From Candidatus Zixiibacteriota bacterium (GTDB taxonomy: Bacteria > Zixibacteria > MSB-5A5 > RBG-16-43-9): a DNA stretch of 11,876 nt. The stretch spans positions 1-11,876 of the forward strand of contig JAOUFL010000045.1 in NCBI GenBank assembly GCA_029858245.1, read 5' to 3'. This document shows, piece by piece, positions 7,691-11,876 of the stretch. The notes under the pieces were generated by a model. It searched no databases, had not been told where the DNA came from, and saw only the letters and a list, made by a program, of their open reading frames with translations. The first letter of the stretch is position 1; every line of letters begins with the position of its first letter. A program made the position numbers and the translations under genes.

Positions 7691-7725
7691 GCTCCGCCCG
7701 GGCTTCCTATTACCCGGGGCGGAGC
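7691..7725. other. GC-rich inverted repeat (stem-loop)
   Basis: GCTCCGCCCGGG (7691-7702) pairs with CCCGGGGCGGAGC (7713-7725) apart from one bulged base, around a 10-base AT-rich loop. It stands out in an AT-rich region. Neither strand has a T-run after it, so it is not an ordinary intrinsic terminator. If transcription starts at the -24/-12 sequence near 7790, it lies in the untranslated leader and could act as an RNA structure; otherwise it may be a protein-binding DNA palindrome upstream of the sigma70-like promoter. Confidence 0.75.
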
Positions 7726-7781
7726 ATCCCCATTCCAAGAAAAGAGTAAAAGGGGTAAAGCCAACCAGAGAGAACCCTTAA

Positions 7782-7798
7782 ACAAAAAATATGCCAGG
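7782..7798 (-). promoter_or_regulatory. Candidate sigma54 (-24/-12) promoter
   Basis: The - strand reads CTGGCATATTTTTTGTT. It has a perfect TGGCA -24 block with GG at 7796-7795, the required 10 bases, then TTGTT as the -12 block (consensus TTGCW, so one key base differs). It lies downstream of three dyads at the distance typical for enhancer sites and next to a sigma54-activator gene. The predicted transcript would start near 7772 and have a leader of about 170 bases. Confidence 0.45.
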
Positions 7799-7898
7799 AA
7801 AATTATCCCTAAATGATTTTTTCTCTAATCCTAAGTAGATCAATAAAATAGAGAAGTTCTTATGGGGAGATTTAAAAACCTGAAAATTCTATACAAAT

Positions 7899-7925
7899 AA
7901 AAAAATCTCTCAAAAATGAGAGACT
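7899..7925 (-). terminator. Possible intrinsic terminator after the sigma54-activator gene
   Basis: On the - strand TCTCTCA (7923-7917), a TTTT loop and TGAGAGA (7912-7906) form a 7-bp stem, extendable by a G-T and an A-T pair. Seven T follow directly (7905-7899). It is about 90 bases past the activator stop codon. The same bases are the third dyad, so the site may be a terminator, an operator, or both. The stem is only moderately GC-rich. Confidence 0.45.
7907..7922. promoter_or_regulatory. Dyad site 3 (CTCTCA-N4-TGAGAG)
   Basis: CTCTCA and TGAGAG flank four A on the + strand. The half-sites are identical to those of sites 1 and 2; the centre is 66 bases from site 2 and about 120 bases from the -24 block. 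It overlaps the candidate terminator. Confidence 0.45.
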
Positions 7926-7972
7926 CTAATTTGTACTTCTTTTAACTTCTTAAATTCTAAGAACTTAAATGC

Positions 7973-7988
7973 CTCTCAAAACTGAGAG
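7973..7988. promoter_or_regulatory. Dyad site 2 (CTCTCA-N4-TGAGAG)
   Basis: Perfect 6-base arms around AAAC. No T-run follows on either strand, so this copy is not a terminator. Its centre is 21 bases (two helical turns) from site 1, so both would face the same side of DNA. Candidate upstream activating sequence for the Fis-type helix-turn-helix of the neighbouring activator. Confidence 0.5.
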
Positions 7989-7993
7989 ACTGT

Positions 7994-8009
7994 TTCTCAA
8001 AGTTGAGAG
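7994..8009. promoter_or_regulatory. Dyad site 1 (TTCTCA-N4-TGAGAG)
   Basis: The + strand reads TTCTCAAAGTTGAGAG; the inner TCTCAA/TTGAGA arms are perfect. It starts 7 bases past the activator stop codon. Ten of its bases (AAGTTGAGAG) recur at 4644-4653, just downstream of the -10 of the barrel pseudogene. Confidence 0.5.
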
Positions 8010-8015
8010 GATCTT

Positions 8016-9554
8016 TTATATGTCAAGTCGATAATTTTTTATTTTCCTGTATAAAGTTGCCTCTGAGATACCCAGAGATTCAGCAGTTAGCCTTCGATTA
8101 TAATTATGTCTTTTCAGCACCTCCAATATCTCCTTCTTCTCTATCTCCTGAATCTTGTTATTCAAGCCTGATTGGTTATCCAGCTCTTTATTGAAACTGT
8201 TCAAAACCTCTATAAGCTCTCCTTCTGGAAGAATCGCAAGCCTTTTTACCTTATTCTCAAGCTCTCTTATATTCCCGGGCCAGGTGTAATTTGAAAAAAC
8301 CTCCGAAATCTCTGAAGATATCTTCTTGTCGTCATTCGAGAAAATCCTGACAAAATAATCTATCAATAAAGGTATATCCTCTCTCCTCTGTCTTAAAGGT
8401 GGCAGAACAAACTCTATCACCTTCAGCCGATAATATAAATCATCTCTGAATCGCCTTGATTTTACCTCATCTTCTAAGCTCCTATTACTCGCAGCTATTA
8501 TCCGGAAATTTACCTTTCTCGGAGTTGTCTCTCCTAATCTGGTCAACTCTTTATTCTCTATCACCCCTAATAATTTTGCCTGTATCGATAAAGGCAGGTC
8601 TGCCACCTCATTCAAAAACAAAGTCCCGTCATCTGCCTCCTCCAAGAGCCCTTTCTTATCATAACCCGCGCTGGTAAAGGCTCCCTTCTTATGCCCGAAT
8701 AGTTCACTCTCCAGTAATGCCTCAGGAATTGCGGCACAACTTACGCTCACAAACCTTTTATCCTTTCTTTTGCTCTCATAATGTATACACTTGGCTAACA
8801 AATCCTTACCCGTGCCGGTCTCCCCCTCTATCAGTATGGTCATATCTGTGTCTTTTATCTGCTTTGCCTGCTCTAATATATCGAACATCTCCTTGTTCTG
8901 AGTGATGATATTGGAGAAAGTAAACTTTTTCTCAGGATCAGCCGTTTCAAACTCTCCATTAAATCTTTCTATCTTACTCTTGAGCTCCAGAACCAGATTC
9001 AAGTCTTTTTCTTCTTTCAGCTCCCTGAATATCTTCTCCGCATCCTTCAGAGAAAAACCAGCTTGCTCATATTCCTTATTCTCATAAAATAACTGAGCCA
9101 GAGCTTTATCTATCAGTGCCAGATGATATTTAGATTCTAATTCTTTAAAGATATCCTCAGCTCGACCCAGATATTTCAACCTCTCAAAATATTCAAAAGA
9201 GTTTGATTCTCCTGCCTCTAAATAGGTTTTGGCTAACTCATATTTTGCTTTTATCTCCTCAAAAATACTCAAACCTTTTTCGAAGTTTTCCCTGGCTTTC
9301 TCTTTTTCTACCCTAACGGTATAAATCTGTCCCAAAATCCGATAACATGCCGCCTCCTCAAGTCTCTCACCTAAGGAGAGGCTTACCTTTAGAGCCTTAT
9401 CACAGGAGCTTAAGGCTAAATCATATTTCTTTTTAGCCACCTGCAACTCTGCAAGAAGACGATTGGTCTGGCTGATAATTCCACTGTTTGGTGCTATCTT
9501 TTCGCCTATCTCGATAGCCTTAGTATAGTGTTCGTAAGCCGATTGATAATCTCT
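8016..9554 (-). CDS. C-terminal fragment of the activator: TPR end, AAA+ domain and Fis HTH
   Basis: The frame is open from 9554, directly after the TAG; no start codon with a Shine-Dalgarno is seen. A TTG at 9446 is the first candidate start that leaves a long product (476 residues) and is unsupported. Numbering from codon 1 at 10370: further TPRs to about 470; Walker A GETGTGKD at 516-523; GAFTSA at 563-568 where sigma54-contacting GAFTGA is usual; GTLFLNEV at 582-589 with Asn587 in place of the Walker B Asp; sensor I region IIAASNRSLEDEV; arginine-finger region RFRDDLYYRL; PPLRQRREDIPLL; WPGNIRELENKVKRL; and a Fis-type HTH with LTAESLGISEATLYRKIKNY. Without reinitiation this half is not made. 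Confidence 0.8.
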   Translation of the reverse strand, partial: RDYQSAYEHYTKAIEIGEKIAPNSGIISQTNRLLAELQVAKKKYDLALSSCDKALKVSLSLGERLEEAACYRILGQIYTVRVEKEKARENFEKGLSIFEEIKAKYELAKTYLEAGESNSFEYFERLKYLGRAEDIFKELESKYHLALIDKALAQLFYENKEYEQAGFSLKDAEKIFRELKEEKDLNLVLELKSKIERFNGEFETADPEKKFTFSNIITQNKEMFDILEQAKQIKDTDMTILIEGETGTGKDLLAKCIHYESKRKDKRFVSVSCAAIPEALLESELFGHKKGAFTSAGYDKKGLLEEADDGTLFLNEVADLPLSIQAKLLGVIENKELTRLGETTPRKVNFRIIAASNRSLEDEVKSRRFRDDLYYRLKVIEFVLPPLRQRREDIPLLIDYFVRIFSNDDKKISSEISEVFSNYTWPGNIRELENKVKRLAILPEGELIEVLNSFNKELDNQSGLNNKIQEIEKKEILEVLKRHNYNRRLTAESLGISEATLYRKIKNYRLDI

Positions 9555-10370
9555 CTAAACAAAAGCTAACTCACCTGAATATTCATTATAAATAGCTAGT
9601 TCTCGAACACAGTTATTCTTTTGAATTAGTGATAAAGACTCCTCATAGGATTTTTTTGCTTCAGTAAACTCTCTTTCCAAAAAATAAATATACCCTAAGG
9701 ATAGAAGCCCTCTGCATAAGTTAAGCTCATCCTTAGCTTGCCGGTTTAGACTAATATTTAGAAGCAGGTTTCTCTTAGCCTCCTTCCAATTTCCTATCAT
9801 CACAAACATTTGACCTAAGTTACCATAAAGTATAGCCTTTTTCTTATGATCTTCTGCTTTATAACAATAGCTTAGTGCCTCCTGAAGGTATTCTATCGAT
9901 TTAGAGTAACTTCCTCTTACAAACTCAACTTGTGAAAGCTTATTCAGGCAGTCTATTACTCCTTTAAAATCAATAACCCTTCTGAGAACAGCTAATGCAT
10001 CTCTTATCTCTGTTTCAGCAGATTTGTGATTTCCTAAGGCTATATAAATTAAACCTAATAGATATTGAGTCTGGGCTATCTTCAACTCATTATGCAACTC
10101 AATGAATACCGAAATTGCTCTTTGAGCTGTTGCTAATGCCTCCTCATAACTACCTAAGTGCTGTAAGACCTTGGTGGCAAGAAAGTAAAACTTTCCTGTT
10201 TCTTCAGAAAATAAATCCGCACAAAGAGAAAAATAACTCAATCTGCTTGTGCTCTGGATTTCCCTTATCTGGGCTAAGGCAGTTACAAAATCTTTTTTCT
10301 CGATTAGCTTTTCTATCTCTTCAAGCTGGTGAGCTATATTTACCTTAGAGTTCTGCAGATTGTCACTCAT
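9555..10370 (-). CDS. N-terminal fragment of the activator: TPR protein (271 residues)
   Basis: As it stands, translation from ATG at 10370 yields 271 residues ending GELAFV at the TAG. There is no signal peptide or membrane segment. From about residue 65, 34- to 40-residue helical pairs repeat, with TPR signatures such as LGSYEEALATAQRAISVF, IALGNHKSAETEIRDALAVL, RGSYSKSIEYLQEALSY, IGNWKEAKRNLLLNISL and EREFTEAKKSYEESLSL, giving five or six TPRs. Such arrays bind proteins or peptides. Alone it could act as a soluble TPR adaptor, but continuity with the downstream frame makes it a truncated sensor half of the activator. The start lies in ATGAGTGA, where the upstream gene stops. Confidence 0.7.
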   Translation of the reverse strand: MSDNLQNSKVNIAHQLEEIEKLIEKKDFVTALAQIREIQSTSRLSYFSLCADLFSEETGKFYFLATKVLQHLGSYEEALATAQRAISVFIELHNELKIAQTQYLLGLIYIALGNHKSAETEIRDALAVLRRVIDFKGVIDCLNKLSQVEFVRGSYSKSIEYLQEALSYCYKAEDHKKKAILYGNLGQMFVMIGNWKEAKRNLLLNISLNRQAKDELNLCRGLLSLGYIYFLEREFTEAKKSYEESLSLIQKNNCVRELAIYNEYSGELAFV

Positions 10371-10671
10371 CTTGTTTTTTAACCCCTCTTGTCAAATTTT
10401 TTACTGAATCATCCAATTCAGTAGTAGCCCTGGTTGTTGTTTTCTCAATGAAGATTAAGATTGGCTGAATATTAAGGATAAAGATAAATTTTATTTCCGG
10501 GGGATAGTTGTTTATGGTCTGGGGTGTAGCAGGTACCTTATTACTTTCTTGCCATGGATGTTCCTCATTCTTTTGCCTCAAATAGTTTCTATAATCCAGT
10601 GCCCAGGAAGAGGTGATAAAGAATAAAAGAAGAACCGCCACTAAAAGCCCAAAGATAAATTTCTTTTTCAT
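10363..10671 (-). CDS. Small exported protein of unknown function
   Basis: I do not recognise this 102-residue protein. Residues 1-24 are a classic signal peptide (MKKKF, a 16-residue hydrophobic core, then SSWA before LDYRN). A polar, Asn/Gln/Pro-rich segment follows (to about 58), then a hydrophobic stretch (about 60-75, IKFIFILNIQPILIFI) long enough to be a membrane segment or a buried strand, and a Thr-rich charged tail (TTTRATTELDD). There is no Cys and no lipobox. ATG at 10671 has AGGAG (10678-10682) 6 bases upstream. Its TGA lies inside ATGAGTGA, overlapping the activator start by 8 bases, so the two are co-translated. The context suggests an envelope-located partner or signal for the activator; that is inference. 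Confidence 0.7.
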   Translation of the reverse strand: MKKKFIFGLLVAVLLLFFITSSWALDYRNYLRQKNEEHPWQESNKVPATPQTINNYPPEIKFIFILNIQPILIFIEKTTTRATTELDDSVKNLTRGVKKQDE

Positions 10672-10724
10672 TTTATGCTCCTTTTTGGGTGAAGTTGTAA
10701 AAACAATAAGTGTTTTCTGGTAAA

Positions 10725-10752
10725 AAAATAATACCTTTTAAAATATTGTCAA
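10725..10752 (-). promoter_or_regulatory. Sigma70-type promoter of the exported-protein/activator operon
   Basis: On the - strand a perfect TTGACA (10752-10747) is followed after 16 bases by TATTTT (10730-10725). Transcription would start near 10718, about 47 bases before the ATG at 10671. No other good -35 lies in this gap on this strand. Confidence 0.55.
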
Positions 10753-11019
10753 GTAAAATATTTAAAAATTTCCTTTATTTTTCTGTTAAAACCTACACAG
10801 GATTGTTTAATAGTTTTTATTGCAGTTAAATCAGGACGTATGTTTTAGCTGAGAGGAAAGAAGCTTTATTCTATGCAATCAGCATATCTTAAGAAAGTAG
10901 ATAAATGCTCCTTAAGGAAAAACAGTATAATAAAGATTACGATATAAAACCTAACCTTTTCTTATTGAGGAAAAACAATTAAAGCCGATAAGTTTATTGA
11001 GAAAAGGGGCTTAGATAAT
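10753..11019. other. Rest of the divergent intergenic region upstream of the response regulator
   Basis: This AT-rich stretch has no credible ORF or RNA gene. A perfect TATAAT at 10926-10931 on the + strand is a likely -10 for the response-regulator gene, though no good -35 precedes it (AAATGC at 17 bases). Two CTTAAG-centred palindromes, TCTTAAGA (10887-10894) and TCCTTAAGGA (10909-10918), have centres 23 bases apart immediately upstream of that -10 and may be an activator or repressor site. AAAAGGGG (11002-11009) is the probable ribosome-binding site. Confidence 0.4.
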
Positions 11020-11394
11020 ATGAACAACAGCTTAAAAAATAGAAAGGTTTTGATTGTAGAGGATAATCCCAATATGTCAGAGCTTCTGTCTGATATGTTA
11101 CTTCAGTGCTTTGATCTCAAAAGCCAAAAAGCACAGGATGGCGAAGATGCTTTAGTTAAACTGGGAAAAGAGAAATTCGATTTGATAATAACCGATCTGA
11201 GAATGCCCAATATGGATGGCAAGGAGCTTTTGGGGGTTCTGAAACAGAACTTTCCACAAATTCCAGTGGTGGTGATTACCGGATATGAGAACGAGTATGA
11301 CCCGGAAGAAAAACCTAAGCCGGATGGATTTTTATTCAAGCCTTTTAAAGTTGAGCAGATAAAGGAACTGTTAAGCGGGCTTCTCAACTCCTAA
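11020..11394 (+). CDS. Single-domain response regulator (CheY-like receiver)
   Basis: This 124-residue cytoplasmic protein consists only of a receiver domain. The acidic pocket is Glu14-Asp15 (VLIVEDNPNMSELL), the phospho-acceptor is Asp59 (DLIITDLRMPNMDGKELL), the conserved Thr is Thr87 (PVVVITGY) and the Lys is Lys107 (FLFKPFKVEQIKELL). All residues needed for phosphorylation and switching are present. There is no output domain, so it acts through a protein partner or as a phosphorelay step. No histidine kinase is in the window. ATG at 11020 has AGGGG about 11 bases upstream. It is divergent from the activator operon and converges on the peroxiredoxin gene with an 8-base gap. Partner unknown; a link with the activator is not shown by the sequence. 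Confidence 0.9.
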   Translation: MNNSLKNRKVLIVEDNPNMSELLSDMLLQCFDLKSQKAQDGEDALVKLGKEKFDLIITDLRMPNMDGKELLGVLKQNFPQIPVVVITGYENEYDPEEKPKPDGFLFKPFKVEQIKELLSGLLNS

Positions 11395-11402
11395 AAATCA
11401 GT

Positions 11403-11861
11403 TTATTTTAATTCCTCCAATACCTTCAAAAGTCCACTATTCTCCCTCGGCTGAGGTATATCGTAAACCTGGATGTATCGAACCACGCCCTCTTTATCGA
11501 TAATCACCGTTGCGCGATTGGTTATCCCCATATCTGCTAAATAGAGACCATATTTGGAGGCAACTGCACCTTTGGGGTGAAAATCGGAGAGAAGCGGATA
11601 TTTAAGCTGTAATTTTTCAGCGAATACTTTATGAGACCAGATATTATCCACGCTGATTCCGAAGACCTGGGCATTCAGGTTCTCAAACCTTTTCAGGTCG
11701 TTTATAAAACAGGTATGCTCCTTAGAGCAGACCGGGCTAAAATCCGCCGGATAAAAAGCCAAAACGATGTTTTTACCTTTGAAATCAGATAATTTATATT
11801 CGATATCATCCTGCCCCGTCAGAACAAAATCCGGTGCTTTCTCCCCTGGCTTGATGGGCAT
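11403..11861 (-). CDS. Peroxiredoxin (AhpC/TSA family, BCP/AhpE-like)
   Basis: This is a 152-residue thiol peroxidase that reduces H2O2 and organic hydroperoxides in the cytoplasm, normally with electrons from thioredoxin. It opens with PIKPGEKAPDFVL, as in the family, and has the active-site motif P38-A-D-F-S42-P-V-C45, the peroxidatic Cys45. A second Cys51 gives C-X5-C; BCP proteins usually have C-X4-C and AhpE types have one or both. Further family blocks are AQVFGISVDNIWSHKVFAEK, YPLLSDFHPKGAVASKYG, the Arg116 block NRATVIIDKEGVVRYI, and the C-terminal LLKVLEELK. ATG at 11861 follows AAAGGAGG (11867-11874) with 5 bases between. The gene stops 8 bases from the end of the response-regulator gene, tail to tail, and no clear terminator separates them. 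Confidence 0.92.
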   Translation of the reverse strand: MPIKPGEKAPDFVLTGQDDIEYKLSDFKGKNIVLAFYPADFSPVCSKEHTCFINDLKRFENLNAQVFGISVDNIWSHKVFAEKLQLKYPLLSDFHPKGAVASKYGLYLADMGITNRATVIIDKEGVVRYIQVYDIPQPRENSGLLKVLEELK

Positions 11862-11876
11862 TATATCCTCCTTTGA

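Larger units (their letters stand above)
7650..7805 (-). repeat. Upstream element copy A (with GC-rich inverted repeat)
   Basis: This is the first copy of an element also found at 4680-4817. - strand order: CCTGGCATATTTTTTGTT then AAG (about 7799-7779), TTGGCTTTAC (7765-7756), TCTTTTCTTGG (7744-7734), a strong inverted repeat, GGGAGGAGAG (7675-7666), and TTGATT. The inverted repeat lies about 92 bases before the lipoprotein ATG; in copy B it lies about 92-95 bases before the barrel ATG. No coding potential is seen. Together with the dyads at 7907-8009 it fills the 416-base gap between the activator and lipoprotein genes. Confidence 0.6.
8016..10370 (-). pseudogene. TPR-AAA+-Fis sigma54 activator gene interrupted by an in-frame TAG
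   Basis: ATG at 10370 to TAA at 8016-8018 is one uninterrupted frame of 784 codons except for a TAG at 9557-9555 (codon 272). The break falls inside a TPR helix: GELAFV, stop, RDYQSAYEHYTKAIEIGEKI. Sequence on both sides is in phase and has the same TPR character, so a CAG (Gln) to TAG change is the simplest explanation. Layout: TPR region 1-480, AAA+ sigma54-interaction domain about 483-720, Fis-type HTH about 747-784. There is no receiver or GAF domain, so input would come through the TPRs. The family (bEBPs) binds upstream sites and remodels sigma54 polymerase. TAG is a normal stop elsewhere here (mfd, subtilase), so general recoding is unlikely. The gene overlaps the small upstream gene by 8 bases and is probably translationally coupled to it. 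A base-call error remains possible. Confidence 0.75.

Noticed and set aside
7691..7725. GC-rich hairpin as an intrinsic terminator
   Set aside because: No T-run follows it on either strand; the - strand continues with GAAAAGAAAA and the + strand with ATCCCCATT.
7907..8009. Three TGAGAG/CTCTCA repeats as a CRISPR array
   Set aside because: The units are 16 bases, spaced 21 and 66 bases apart, with no uniform spacers or cas genes.
9555..9557. Amber codon reassignment in this organism
   Set aside because: mfd and the subtilase both end in TAG at their family-expected C-termini, so TAG works as a normal stop here; a local suppressor or mutation is the only open question.

Overview
The window is an AT-rich bacterial chromosome segment. 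A diderm (Gram-negative-type) cell is implied by a SurA-type periplasmic chaperone, two lipoproteins with lipoboxes, and a broken outer-membrane beta-barrel gene. The secreted subtilase with a C-terminal type I dockerin-like module, and the large TPR-AAA+-Fis activator, suit poorly cultured lineages of the FCB / Zixibacteria / TA06 / WOR-3 kind. That placement is inference; nothing here fixes the phylum.

Left arm, + strand (1-3735): the 3' end of mfd, a parvulin-type peptidyl-prolyl isomerase lipoprotein, SurA, and a small S4-domain protein of the RqcP (YabO/Hsp15-like) family, with gaps of 57, 25 and 7 bases. This reads as one housekeeping operon that joins transcription-coupled repair, envelope protein folding and ribosome quality control.

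Middle, - strand (3871-7599): a signal-peptide lipoprotein with a carboxypeptidase-regulatory-like domain is followed 23 bases later by a 741-residue subtilase with a dockerin-like tail. Beyond these lies an outer-membrane beta-barrel gene broken by two +1 frameshifts (3871-4619). The regions upstream of the lipoprotein and of the barrel gene are diverged copies of one element of about 150 bases. Each copy has a conserved T-rich block, an inverted repeat about 95 bases before the start codon, and a purine-rich block leading into a sigma70-like promoter.

Right-middle, - strand (8016-10671): a small exported protein of unknown function overlaps by 8 bases the start of a TPR-containing sigma54 activator (bEBP). 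The activator reads as one 784-codon gene cut by a single in-frame TAG at codon 272. Just past its 3' end are three CTCTCA-N4-TGAGAR dyads. About 120-205 bases beyond them, towards the lipoprotein gene, is a good -24/-12 (sigma54-like) sequence. I infer that the activator controlled the lipoprotein-protease operon and perhaps the barrel gene. Its nonsense codon, its altered Walker B and GAFTGA motifs, and the two frameshifts in the barrel gene suggest that this secretion regulon is decaying. Assembly error must be excluded first.

Right edge: a single-domain CheY-like response regulator (+) converges on a BCP/AhpE-like peroxiredoxin (-). The 348-base stretch between the divergent exported-protein and response-regulator genes holds their promoters and two CTTAAG-centred palindromes. 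I saw no tRNA, rRNA, CRISPR array, insertion sequence or origin.
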